Source: Neisseria wadsworthii 9715 (GTDB taxonomy: Bacteria > Pseudomonadota > Gammaproteobacteria > Burkholderiales > Neisseriaceae). From it: a stretch of 39,026 bases of DNA. Numbering within the stretch: position 1 is the first letter of the stretch; every line of letters starts with the position of its first letter. The DNA lies in the NCBI RefSeq assembly GCF_000227765.1, contig NZ_JH165159.1:1483618-1522643 (forward strand). Reading direction: 5' to 3'. Of this stretch, positions 1-7,301 are shown one piece after another. The position numbers and the translations under genes are program-made. The notes below the pieces were generated by a model. That model saw only the letters and a program-made list of their open reading frames with translations, was not told the DNA's origin and did no database searches.

Positions 1-210
1 AAAGATAAAAAATTTAATAATGAAAGTATTATTGAGATGTTAAACTCAGAAACAGAATATCTTACAGTACTTAAATCATGTTGTGATGTTATAGATGAAG
101 AATTAAAAAAACTACCTGAAAAAGAAAAACGAGAAGCATATAGAGTGTCAAAATTTACAGACTCTATTAGAGAAAACATTATTAATCAATTTAACAGTCA
201 GCAAGCGTAG
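1..210 (+). CDS. C-terminal fragment of an unknown protein (starts outside the window)
   Basis: The frame is open from base 1 to a TAG at 208-210 and gives the last 69 residues of a protein whose start lies upstream. The fragment is charged (rich in Lys and Glu), probably helical, and has no motif I recognise. Codon use is strongly AT-biased (AAA, GAA, ATT, TTA), unlike the housekeeping genes to the right, which suggests recent transfer. The last few codons lie inside the left copy of the duplicated intergenic repeat (201-419), so the repeat may have supplied the present stop codon. Function unknown. Confidence 0.55.
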   Translation, partial: KDKKFNNESIIEMLNSETEYLTVLKSCCDVIDEELKKLPEKEKREAYRVSKFTDSIRENIINQFNSQQA

Positions 211-419
211 CCTGCATAAAACCCTGCGTAGGTGTGTGCGGTACACACGCACGCGTTGTTCGGGCTTCTGTTCCAATGCCGTCTGAAACTTTCTTTTCAG
301 ACGGCATTGTTTTGTGCATAAATAATGCGGCGTGATTTTAAAATCTTTGTAGCCGATATGCGCTGTTCCCTTCAAAACCGCGTGCGTGACTGCGCCACAC
401 ATCCTACCGATGGTTTAAC
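201..419. repeat. Duplicated intergenic repeat, left copy
   Basis: About 220 bp recurs at 558-780 with high identity. Both copies hold, in order: a GTAGCCTG start, a GTGTGTG..GTAC..CACGCACGC block, GTTCGGGCTTCT, an inverted pair of ATGCCGTCTGAA (here 76 bp in, at 276-307), a GGCGTGATTTTAAAATCTTTG block, and TTCAAAACCGCGTGCGTG. No convincing gene is encoded on either strand. Confidence 0.75.
276..307. terminator. Inverted pair of ATGCCGTCTGAA uptake sequences (hairpin)
   Basis: ATGCCGTCTGAA at 276-287 and its complement at 296-307 form a 12-bp stem with an 8-base loop. This is the classic meningococcal/gonococcal uptake-sequence dialect, different from the dialect right of base 2683. It lies 66 bases behind the partial gene and could act as its terminator. 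Confidence 0.75.
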
Positions 420-443
420 GTTTGCTGTTTCAAACCTAAATCC

Positions 444-535
444 GTAGGTCGGATTCTCGAATCCGACTTATTCCGCTGATATATCTCGGCATCACAGCAT
501 ATCCTTATTTTGTCGGATACAAGTATCCGACCTAC
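444..535. repeat. Small interspersed element with GTAGGTCGGAT inverted ends
   Basis: A 24-base arm at 444-467 starting GTAGGTCGGATTC is matched in inverted orientation by 512-535 ending ATCCGACCTAC. Each arm is itself palindromic (GTCGGATT..AATCCGAC and GTCGGATA..TATCCGAC). The 44 bp between the arms encode nothing evident. It resembles a miniature inverted-repeat element and separates the two copies of the larger duplicated repeat. Confidence 0.5.
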
Positions 536-557
536 CAAGCTGTTTGAATTTTCAAAA

Positions 558-780
558 GCAAGCCGTAGCCTGTACAAAAGCTAAATCCTATGCGTAGGGT
601 GTGTGGAGTACGCACGCATTGTTCGGGCTTCTTCTCCAATGCCGTCTGAAACTCTCTTTTCAGACGGCATTGTTTTGAACAAAAATAATGTGGCGTGATT
701 TTAAAATCTTTGTAGCCGATATGCGCTGTTCCATTCAAAACCGCGTGCGTGGCTGCGCCACACTCTACCGATAGTTCAAT
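558..780. repeat. Duplicated intergenic repeat, right copy
   Basis: Second copy of the 201-419 sequence, differing by scattered substitutions and short indels. It contains its own inverted ATGCCGTCTGAA pair. The copies are direct repeats about 355 bp apart, so recombination between them could delete the element at 444-535. Confidence 0.75.
639..670. terminator. Inverted pair of ATGCCGTCTGAA uptake sequences (hairpin)
   Basis: ATGCCGTCTGAA at 639-650 and its complement at 659-670 form a 12-bp stem. It is the counterpart of the hairpin at 276-307 in the duplicated repeat. No gene ends close by, so it is more likely a passenger of the repeat than an active terminator. Confidence 0.65.
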
Positions 781-823
781 GTTACCTGCTTAAAAGCAAA
801 CGATCGTTAGTGCTTTAATTTTC

Positions 824-893
824 ATTAGACACCTTTATACAAAGATTGTTTAATTATACATATTATGTATAATTCTGTATAACAGTGTCTAAT
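824..893. promoter_or_regulatory. Nested palindromes upstream of the ATPase gene (possible operator)
   Basis: An outer inverted repeat pairs ATTAGACAC..TTATACA (824-841) with TGTATAA..GTGTCTAAT (876-893), 16 of 18 positions matching. Between the arms lies a perfect 10-bp palindrome, AATTATACAT (852-861) and ATGTATAATT (865-874). The box TTATACA thus occurs four times, twice in each orientation. The outer arm ends 16 bases before the ATG at 910. The AT-rich centre also offers -10-like sequences, so a bound repressor could cover the promoter. The binding protein is unknown. Confidence 0.5.
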
Positions 894-909
894 TCGAGAT
901 TATTCAGCC

Positions 910-1986
910 ATGAAAGACCCTTTGTTTTTCCACCGCAGAGAATATGCCCGCAAGCTGATCAACAGCCTCAAAGACGGCATTACCCACGCTTTTACCTTGT
1001 TTGCACCGCGCCGCATGGGCAAAACGCAGTTTCTATTGCAAGACGTATTGCCGTTGGCGGAAGAAAACGGCTTGAATGTGTTTTATTTCTCATTCATGGA
1101 CAGCGCAAACCCTACCGTTGATTTTCAGACGGCCTTATATCAATTTGCCCAAAATATTCAAACAGGAGGCAAGGCGAAAACTTTTTTAAGCAGCATCAAT
1201 AAAATTGAAATCATGAGCGTAGGTTTGGAGCGTGAAATAAACAAGGTCGAGATTCCCCGCCTATCCGATCTGATCACGCTCATTGCCGCAGACAGCCGCC
1301 CCAGCCTTTTATTGCTGGACGAAATTCAAGAGCTGGCGCGCCTGCCTGATACAGACGGCCTGATCAGGTCATTCAGAACCGGGCTTGATGTGAATCAAAA
1401 CAAAATCAAAGCCATTTTCACAGGCAGCAGCACCAACGGCCTACGAGCCATGTTCAACGACAATAAAGCACCGTTTTTCCATTTCGCTCACGCCTTGGAT
1501 TTTCCTTTGCTGGGAAAAGATTTCACGGACTTTTTGGCAGACGTTTACCACGACAGAACGGGAAACAGCCTAGATAAAACAAAGCTATACAGCCTATTCG
1601 AACGCCTGCATCACACCCCGATGTATATGCGCGCCATCATTCAAGACATGATATTAAGCCCGTCTGTAAGCCTGGAAACGGCAGCGGCAAGCAGAATTGA
1701 AGAGTTGGGAGCGAGCCATGAAGAAGTCGGCCTATGGCAGCAAATGAAGCCGCTGGAACGGGCCATCATCAAAGACATCGCTACCAACCCCGATGCCAGC
1801 CCGTACAGCAACGAAAGCCGTAAACAATACGCTACGCTGCTCGGAGTGGAATCCATCAGCAGCAGCAGTACGCAAGGTGCAATCAGGCGTATGGAAAGAC
1901 ACGATTGGATAAGCCGGGACACAAGCGGCAAATTGATGATCAACAACCCTATATTTAAAATTTGGATTATCGAGAATATCAAATAA
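910..1986 (+). CDS. AAA/STAND-like P-loop ATPase ('archaeal ATPase' type)
   Basis: The 358-residue protein carries a variant Walker A, APRRMGKT, at residues 32-39, a Walker B LLLLDE at 133-138 and a sensor-like FTGSS at 170-174. A C-terminal part (about 265-358) looks like a winged helix. This layout fits the P-loop ATPases called 'ATPase domain predominantly from Archaea' (COG1672-like, MNS/STAND-related). Cellular roles of these proteins are mostly unknown; some belong to mobile or defence loci. No obvious nuclease or effector domain is fused. The gene stands alone between a nested palindrome and gene debris. It contains one AGGCCGTCTGAA-type uptake site (1124-1135, reverse) and another overlaps its stop codon (1986-1997), neither in the dialect of the rest of the window. 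Transfer from another Neisseria is likely. Confidence 0.8.
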   Translation: MKDPLFFHRREYARKLINSLKDGITHAFTLFAPRRMGKTQFLLQDVLPLAEENGLNVFYFSFMDSANPTVDFQTALYQFAQNIQTGGKAKTFLSSINKIEIMSVGLEREINKVEIPRLSDLITLIAADSRPSLLLLDEIQELARLPDTDGLIRSFRTGLDVNQNKIKAIFTGSSTNGLRAMFNDNKAPFFHFAHALDFPLLGKDFTDFLADVYHDRTGNSLDKTKLYSLFERLHHTPMYMRAIIQDMILSPSVSLETAAASRIEELGASHEEVGLWQQMKPLERAIIKDIATNPDASPYSNESRKQYATLLGVESISSSSTQGAIRRMERHDWISRDTSGKLMINNPIFKIWIIENIK

Positions 1987-2018
1987 GGCCGTCTGAATTA
2001 ACTGCGAGGGAGAAGCAA

Positions 2019-2239
2019 ATGGAGAATTGTCTTCCGGAAAATACAAAAACCGGCTTTGTATCGGCGATTAGAGATAGACAGGTGGGTCGGTCGATATTTT
2101 AGGAAATATGGTTGTGAATGCGCTGGCGATGCACAACGAATATGTGATTTATGAAATCGACAGCAGGAATATCCAGAGCAGAATCAAGCTTTTTATCGGC
2201 GGACATACGGATAAATCTGAAAAAAATCATACGGGATAG
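2019..2239 (+). pseudogene. Broken small gene of unknown function
   Basis: A good Shine-Dalgarno (GAGGGAGAAG) precedes an ATG at 2019, but the frame stops at 2100-2102 after 27 residues. Another frame then stays open to the TAG at 2237-2239 and encodes NMVVNALAMHNEYVIYEID and a following basic stretch. It reads like one protein of about 70 residues broken by a frameshift near 2080-2100. The NM..ALAM stretch resembles one in the next broken gene (about 2308-2342), so the two may be relatives. I do not recognise the family. It follows the ATPase gene by 32 bp and might once have been co-transcribed with it. Confidence 0.4.
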
Positions 2240-2262
2240 ATTCAATAAGGCGAGGTGCGATT

Positions 2263-2489
2263 ATGTTCTTGCCAAAGCCATTCTCGCGTTCGATTGATTT
2301 TGAAACCAACATGCAGCGTATCGCCCATGCGTTGGCGATGTGTTTGAATAATGATGATGAAGACAATATCAATTTGTTCCCCCCTTGATTGCTGCGGTTC
2401 ACAACGAGCAAAACCTGATTTTTAAAAACAGACTGCTTTATTATCTGCTGCCGAATGTTATTTTTGTTGGCCTTATGCGTTTTGTTTAA
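2263..2489 (+). pseudogene. Small gene interrupted at a C6 tract
   Basis: The ATG at 2263 is preceded by AAGGCGAGG at a suitable distance. The frame gives 41 residues (MFLPKPFSRSIDFETNMQR and on) and stops at 2386-2388, just after six Cs at 2379-2384. One extra C would join it to the following open frame, which ends at 2487-2489, giving a protein of 75 residues. This is either a decayed gene or a phase-variable gene captured in the OFF state; poly-C tracts are a common switch in Neisseria, though they are usually longer than six. Family and function unknown. Confidence 0.4.
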
Positions 2490-2682
2490 AGTGGCTTCTC
2501 GGGAAGTTTTATCCCGAGCATTTTAACGGAATCGGAATCTGCTATTCTTACTTCTGCATCTTCCAAATAAATATTGCTAATAAATAGGTTATCTGAAATA
2601 TCTTATTCGGGAGATTCTTATTCTGTTTTGATAGGAATGGTATGATTTTATATATATATATCGTTTCGACTTGTTCATGCAA
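2490..2682. other. AT-rich stretch without an intact gene
   Basis: Only one possible remnant is seen. On the minus strand, 2602 to 2486 is open for 38 codons, including NLFISNIYLEDAEVRIADSD and ending EKPL, but it has no start codon. It could be the tail of a decayed gene. The rest is low complexity, including a TATATATATATA run near 2650. Confidence 0.35.
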
Positions 2683-2715
2683 GGCCTGTCTGAAAAAACA
2701 AATTTCAGACAGGCC
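2683..2715. terminator. Inverted pair of GGCCTGTCTGAA uptake sequences (hairpin)
   Basis: GGCCTGTCTGAA at 2683-2694 and its complement at 2704-2715 form a perfect stem. This is the first uptake sequence of the resident dialect when reading from the left, and so marks the right limit of the foreign-dialect region. Confidence 0.7.
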
Positions 2716-2730
2716 TATTCCGTATCAGCT

Positions 2731-2842
2731 TATAGTAAATAAACTTATTTTTTATCATATTTCCGTCATGCTCGGGATTGACTTGAGCATCCCCAGCCTT
2801 ACTGAAACTCGAGATACCTCAGGTCAAGCACGAGTATGACAA
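2731..2842. repeat. Diverged copy of a MITE-like repeat
   Basis: It begins TATAGTAAATAAACTTA (2731-2747), close to the terminal repeat TATAGTGAATCAACTTAA of the copies at 9217 and 34159. Inside is a GTCATGCTCGGG..GAGTATGAC core (about 2767-2836), also shared with those copies. The right terminal repeat is not recognisable, so this copy is truncated or decayed. Confidence 0.45.
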
Positions 2843-2870
2843 ACGCTTGGTATATATGAGAAACAAATAA

Positions 2871-2908
2871 AAAACCGCAGGATTATGTAATCATAATCCT
2901 GCGGTTTT
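2871..2908 (-). terminator. Rho-independent terminator of the potGHI operon
   Basis: A perfect 17-bp stem (2871-2887 with 2892-2908) closes on a TAAT loop, flanked by A and T runs. It lies 22 bp behind the potI stop codon. Unlike most terminators in this window, it is not built from uptake sequences. Confidence 0.85.
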
Positions 2909-2929
2909 GTTTGTATGGATGCAAGCGGT

Positions 2930-3823
2930 TTAATGATAAATGGCTTGTTCTACGGCGAGCTTTTCCTGACGTTCGGCTTCTGCGGTTTCCCGCTCACGTT
3001 TGGTAGCTTGGCGCATCATGTACCAATTGATGACAATCACCAATGTGCCGACGATGGCAATCATGATGGTAGCCAATACGTTCATCTGCGGATCCAAACC
3101 GCGTTTGATTTTAGAGAAAATCACTTGCGGTAGTGTGGATGAGCCGGGGCCGGAAAGGAAAGATGTGATGACCAAGTCGTCCAAAGAAAGTGTAATGCCG
3201 AGCAGGAAGCCGGATACGATTGCGGGGGCAATCAGGGGCAGGGTAATTACGAAGAAAATCTTCAAGGGGCGGGCACCTAAATCCATCGCGGCTTCTTCCA
3301 GCGATTGATCAAGCTCCATCAAACGAGAGCGGATAACCACGGTGATGTATGCCATACACAAGGTGGCGTGACCGAGGAAAATAGTGAAGAATCCGCGGTC
3401 GAGCCATTCGGCAGGGTTGCCTGTGATGCTTTGTATCATGCCTTGCACTTGAATAATCAGCAAAAGCAATGATAAGCCGGTAATCACATCAGGCATCACC
3501 ATAGGAGCCGACACCATGCCTGCAAACAAGGTGCTGCCGCGAAAGCGCTTGATGCGCGCCAACGCGTAGCCTGCCAAAGTGCCGAGAATGACGGCCACGA
3601 ATGAAGAAACCACCGCAATACGTAAAGATAACCACGCGGCTTCCAAAATCTCGCTGTTGTTGAGCAGGCGAGCATACCATTTGGTCGAGAACCCGCCCCA
3701 CACGGTTACGAGGCGGGAATCGTTGAATGAATAAATCACCAATATGATCAAAGGGATATAGAGGAAAGCCATGCCGATAAACAGCATTATCTTGAGGAAC
3801 CAAGACATTTTCTGATTAGCCAT
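2930..3823 (-). CDS. potI: Putrescine/spermidine ABC transporter, inner-membrane permease PotI
   Basis: This 297-residue protein is one of two permease subunits of a polyamine importer. It shows about six membrane segments, starting at residues 10-32, and the cytoplasmic EAA loop (EEAAMDLGARPLKIFF, about 175-190) that docks on the ATPase. Length agrees with E. coli PotI (281) plus a longer charged C-terminal tail. Its start overlaps the end of potH by 8 bp, so the genes are translationally coupled. The PotC-type permease is the nearest alternative name; the PotGHI assignment rests on the gene set and lengths. No periplasmic binding protein (PotF/PotD) lies in the window. Confidence 0.88.
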   Translation of the reverse strand: MANQKMSWFLKIMLFIGMAFLYIPLIILVIYSFNDSRLVTVWGGFSTKWYARLLNNSEILEAAWLSLRIAVVSSFVAVILGTLAGYALARIKRFRGSTLFAGMVSAPMVMPDVITGLSLLLLIIQVQGMIQSITGNPAEWLDRGFFTIFLGHATLCMAYITVVIRSRLMELDQSLEEAAMDLGARPLKIFFVITLPLIAPAIVSGFLLGITLSLDDLVITSFLSGPGSSTLPQVIFSKIKRGLDPQMNVLATIMIAIVGTLVIVINWYMMRQATKRERETAEAERQEKLAVEQAIYH

Positions 3824-4793
3824 GTTTGCCTCCTTCTTCTAATTCGCGGTTTTCATAATGCTGGAACAGGGCAATGGGCACGACCAGCAGCAAAACCATA
3901 ATCACGGCCAGAGCAGCAGCAAGCGGCCAGTTATTGGCATCGAAGAAGGTCATCCAGAGGGTTCTACCGATCATGAGATTATCGGAGCTGCCAACCAAAT
4001 CGGGAATCACGAATTCGCCCACGCAGGGAATAAATACCAACATGGAGCCCGCGATAATACCGGTTTTGGATAAAGGCAGGGTGATGGTAAAAAATGATTT
4101 AATCGGGCCTGCGCCTAAATCGGAAGCGGCTTCCAACAGGCGGCCGTCGAATTTTACCAACTGGGTATAAAGCGGCAGAATCATAAACGGCAGGTAGGCA
4201 TAAACCATCACGAGATTGAGTGAGAAGGTGTTGTAAAACATTTGCAGAGGCTCATCGATAATGCCGTATTTCATCAGCAGATTATTGATGATGCCGTTTT
4301 GGCTCAATAGCCCCATCCATGCATATACGCGCAATAGGAAAGAAGTCCAAAAAGGCAGCATGATGGCCAGCAACAGGGTGTTGCGGTAAGCGGGTTTTGC
4401 ACGGGCTATGCCATAAGCCATCGGATAGCCTAAAAGCAGGCAGATAAGGGTGGTGGTAGCCGCAGTTTTTATCGACAGCCAATAGCTGCGCAGATACATA
4501 TTATTGCCTGTGGCATCGCTCAGGCCGAACATCTGTTTAAGTGTGTCGGTGAAGTTGGCAAAAATTTCCTGATAGTTGTAATACACGAGATGCAGGGTTT
4601 GTTTGCCTGTTTCTTCATCGACTATAAATAGATCACTGTATGGTGGAATTTTCAGCTCTTGCTCGGCAAAGCTGATTTTCAGCACGATAAAAAACGGAAT
4701 CAGGAAAAGCACCAGCAGCCAGATATAGGGTATACCGATAACAAGGCCGCGTCCGGGGCGCAGGCGGCGTTTGATGTTGACAGACATGGGCAT
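3816..4793 (-). CDS. potH: Putrescine/spermidine ABC transporter, inner-membrane permease PotH
   Basis: The 325-residue membrane protein is the second permease of the polyamine importer. It has a basic N-terminus, a first membrane helix at about 18-40, a periplasmic loop with the YSDLF and QEIFANF stretches usual in PotH/PotB, and an EAA loop (LEAASDLGAGPIKSFF, about 220-235). It lies 4 bp behind potG and overlaps potI, fitting one transcription unit potG-potH-potI. E. coli PotH has 317 residues. Confidence 0.88.
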   Translation of the reverse strand: MPMSVNIKRRLRPGRGLVIGIPYIWLLVLFLIPFFIVLKISFAEQELKIPPYSDLFIVDEETGKQTLHLVYYNYQEIFANFTDTLKQMFGLSDATGNNMYLRSYWLSIKTAATTTLICLLLGYPMAYGIARAKPAYRNTLLLAIMLPFWTSFLLRVYAWMGLLSQNGIINNLLMKYGIIDEPLQMFYNTFSLNLVMVYAYLPFMILPLYTQLVKFDGRLLEAASDLGAGPIKSFFTITLPLSKTGIIAGSMLVFIPCVGEFVIPDLVGSSDNLMIGRTLWMTFFDANNWPLAAALAVIMVLLLVVPIALFQHYENRELEEGGKHG

Positions 4794-4797
4794 TTCC

Positions 4798-5916
4798 TCA
4801 GCGGGTTAACGGGGTAGGCTGGTTTTCAGGCCAATCCAGATAAACTTCTTCATCCCAGGTAGGCGGCGTGATATTGCGCACATACCAATAAGGCGCAGGA
4901 ACCTGGCTTTTGATAATGCGGCCGTTTTCCATTTGCACATGGTAGATGGCGAAGCTGCCGAGGTAGGCAATGTCTTTTACGATGCCTTTCGCCCAGTTGT
5001 GGCTATCGCGATGGGCTGGTTTTTCTTTATGCAAATCAATATCTTCTGGTCGGATACTGATCCAGATGGTTTGCCCTTCTTTACCTTCGAATTTTTGATC
5101 GGTGTAGATTTTGCTTGGCAATTCGGGGCAGTTAATTAAGGCATGGTGCTCGTTTATGCTGTCGACGGTGCCTTCAAAAATATTGGTTTCGCCAATAAAT
5201 TCAGCGGTAAAGCGGCTGTTGGGGAAGTCATAAATATTACTGGGCGTGTCGACTTGTTTGAGCTGGCCGTCGGACATAATGGCTACGCGGGTAGCCATGG
5301 TCATGGCTTCTTCTTGGTCGTGCGTAACCATAATGCAGGTTACGCCCACAGTTTCGAGCGTATCCACAAGCTCAAGTTGGGTTTGCTGGCGTAATTTTTT
5401 ATCGAGGGCACCCAATGGTTCGTCAAGAAGGAGGATTTTCGGGCGTTTGGCAAGACTGCGGGCCAATGCTACGCGCTGCTGTTGGCCGCCTGAAAGTTGG
5501 TGTGGCTTGCGTTTGGCAAATTTGGTCATCTGGACTAGGCGCAGCATTTGCTCCACGCGCTCGGCGATTTCGCCTTTGGGCATTTTGTCTTGCTTGAGAC
5601 CGAAAGCGATGTTTTGCTCCACAGTCATATGAGGGAAAAGTGCATAGCTTTGGAACATCATGTTGATAGGGCGGTCGTAAGGAGCGAGTTTGGTAATATC
5701 CTGACCGTCAAGAATGATGCTGCCTTCGGAAGGGGTTTCCATGCCGGCAAGCATGCGAAGAAGGGTTGATTTGCCGGAACCCGAACTGCCCAGCAAAGCA
5801 AAGATTTCATGTTTGTCGATATTAAGGTCGATGTGATCGACAGCGTAATTGTCACCAAATTTCTTAACCAAGCCTTTGATTTGTAGATAGGGTTGATTGG
5901 CAGACGCAGTGGTCAT
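4798..5916 (-). CDS. potG: Putrescine/spermidine ABC transporter, ATP-binding protein PotG
   Basis: ATPase of the polyamine importer. From the chosen ATG (5914-5916) it has 372 residues: Walker [10 protein letters not shown] at 43-51, signature LSGGQ at 141-145, Walker B ILLLDE at 161-166, an H-loop in VTHDQEEA, and a C-terminal TOBE-like regulatory domain (about 290-372). The frame is open 30 codons further upstream to 6006. The inner start is preferred because GGAG lies 8 bases before it and the protein then matches PotG length (377 in E. coli). It is the first gene of the operon; the next ATG is 4 bp away. Confidence 0.9.
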   Translation of the reverse strand: MTTASANQPYLQIKGLVKKFGDNYAVDHIDLNIDKHEIFALLGSSGSGKSTLLRMLAGMETPSEGSIILDGQDITKLAPYDRPINMMFQSYALFPHMTVEQNIAFGLKQDKMPKGEIAERVEQMLRLVQMTKFAKRKPHQLSGGQQQRVALARSLAKRPKILLLDEPLGALDKKLRQQTQLELVDTLETVGVTCIMVTHDQEEAMTMATRVAIMSDGQLKQVDTPSNIYDFPNSRFTAEFIGETNIFEGTVDSINEHHALINCPELPSKIYTDQKFEGKEGQTIWISIRPEDIDLHKEKPAHRDSHNWAKGIVKDIAYLGSFAIYHVQMENGRIIKSQVPAPYWYVRNITPPTWDEEVYLDWPENQPTPLTR

Positions 5917-6229
5917 GGCAATACTCCGGTAAAACGAGTACCGCAAAGCGGAATTTCGCAGGGGTGAAAATAAAGCTGTTTGATTGCTCTCCGTGGGAAC
6001 CTTCAAGCGTTCGGGCAGCGCGAGAATGATTTTTTCAAAATCTGTGATTATATTTTGTTGTGGTAGGGCGGGGCAATCAAAAATTGATTTTTTCAGTGAA
6101 ATAATCGGTTTAATCTTGATTGGGTGTTTTTTCAGATGGGTATTGTTGTATTTATGTTTGGTGAAATTTATAGTGGTATAAGCACAAGGTTGTTTATAGA
6201 TTAATGAAATAGCTGCGGTATAAAATCAA
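5917..6229. other. potG upstream region with a possible promoter
   Basis: No gene is seen in these 313 bp. On the minus strand TTGCCC (6076-6071) and TATAAT (6052-6047) are spaced 18 bp apart and could form the potGHI promoter, which would give a leader of roughly 125 bases. I found no riboswitch or clear operator. Confidence 0.35.
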
Positions 6230-6260
6230 TGCCTGTCTGAAAATATTTTTCAGACAGGCA
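6230..6260 (-). terminator. Uptake-sequence hairpin behind rfbD
   Basis: TGCCTGTCTGAA (6230-6241) and its complement (6249-6260) form a 12-bp stem with a 7-base loop, 20 bp behind the rfbD stop codon. Confidence 0.75.
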
Positions 6261-6279
6261 TTGTGTTTTGCCGGCTTTA

Positions 6280-7155
6280 TTAAGATTGCTCTTCAGCGAG
6301 CAACACTGGCACGATTTTGTTTAACGCAGCTTGCCAATCGGACACGTTCAGGCCGAGCGACTTGATTTTGTCGCAGTTCATCACGCTGTAAGCCGGGCGG
6401 GAAGCCGGTGTGGGATATTCGCTGGTAGCGATGCCGTTGGTGGTGGGTACTCGGAAATCGCGGCCGCTTTGCGAGGCTGTTTGGAAAGTGGCACGTGCAA
6501 AATCGCACCAGCTTACGGATTTGTCGCCGCAATAATGGTAGAGGCCGATGGGGAAGTTTTGCAGCTTCAGGGCGCCGATAATGGCTTGTGCCAGATCGCC
6601 TGCGTAGGTGGGGTTGCCGATTTGGTCGTCTACCACGCCTAAGGTGTCGCGGTCTTTGGCGAGACGCAGCATGGTTTTGACGAAGTTGTTGCCGTATTCG
6701 GAAAATACCCATGCGGTGCGGATAACCATGCTGTTGGGATTGGCGGATAGGGCAAGCAATTCACCGGCAAGCTTGGATTTGCCGTAGACGCCGACAGGAT
6801 CCGGTGCATCGGTTTCCGTGTAAGGTGTTTTGGCATTACCGGGGAAAACGTAATCGGTGGATACATGTACGAATTTTGCGCCCACAGCTTGCGCGGCGGC
6901 GGCCAGATTGTGGGTGCCGGTGGCGTTGATGGCGAAGGCTTTGTCGCGTTCGCTTTCGGCTTTATCCACAGCGGTGTAAGCAGCTGCGTTGACTACGGCA
7001 TCGGGTTGGAAATTTTTTACCATGTTCATCACTCCGGCAGCGTCGGTGATGTCGAGGGTTTTGGAATCGGTAGCGATTAATTCCCAGTCTTCCGGCAGGC
7101 GGTCTTTAAAGCAGCGGCCAAGCTGGCCTTTGGCTCCGGTGAGCAGAATTCTCAT
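6280..7155 (-). CDS. rfbD: dTDP-4-dehydrorhamnose reductase
   Basis: The enzyme makes the last step of dTDP-L-rhamnose synthesis, reducing dTDP-4-dehydrorhamnose with NAD(P)H in the cytoplasm. The 291 residues show the nucleotide-binding TGAKGQLG at 6-13, the STDYVF motif at 99-104 and the catalytic Tyr124/Lys128 (YGKSK), all typical of RmlD. The other genes of the pathway (rfbA, rfbB, rfbC) are not adjacent, which is unusual: this copy is monocistronic with its own hairpin terminator. Rhamnose would feed a surface polysaccharide. An oligosaccharide-polymerase-like gene lies 2.3 kb away but is not linked in an operon. Confidence 0.92.
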   Translation of the reverse strand: MRILLTGAKGQLGRCFKDRLPEDWELIATDSKTLDITDAAGVMNMVKNFQPDAVVNAAAYTAVDKAESERDKAFAINATGTHNLAAAAQAVGAKFVHVSTDYVFPGNAKTPYTETDAPDPVGVYGKSKLAGELLALSANPNSMVIRTAWVFSEYGNNFVKTMLRLAKDRDTLGVVDDQIGNPTYAGDLAQAIIGALKLQNFPIGLYHYCGDKSVSWCDFARATFQTASQSGRDFRVPTTNGIATSEYPTPASRPAYSVMNCDKIKSLGLNVSDWQAALNKIVPVLLAEEQS

Positions 7156-7280
7156 TTGTTGTATCCTTCTTTTGTGTAATCGTTAGTAATTTGGGCGACT
7201 ATTGTATAGCCTATTGGAAAAATAATACAGTAACAAGTTTGGTTTTGTGCCATATGCAGCGATAAAATGTTTGCGGGAAA

Positions 7281-7292
7281 TGCCTGTCTGAA
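7281..7292 (+). repeat. Single uptake sequence touching the ynfA ribosome binding site
   Basis: TGCCTGTCTGAA runs directly into AAGGTGG, the apparent ribosome binding site of the following gene (ATG at 7302). It is unpaired, so it forms no terminator hairpin. Confidence 0.8.
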
Positions 7293-7301
7293 AAGGTGGA
7301 T

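Noticed and set aside
201-780. CRISPR-like spacing of repeats
   Set aside because: Only two long copies with no regular short repeat-spacer pattern and no cas genes in the window.
2642-2839. A 65-codon frame over the uptake hairpin and repeat
   Set aside because: It translates an uptake-sequence hairpin (ACLKKQISDRP) and a MITE-like repeat, not a protein.
5917-6006. A 30-codon N-terminal extension of PotG
   Set aside because: The inner ATG at 5916 has a proper ribosome binding site and gives the family's normal length; the extension has no PotG-like sequence.
6165-6185. TATAGTGG as the edge of a Correia element
   Set aside because: The rest of the Correia terminal repeat and a second end are missing.
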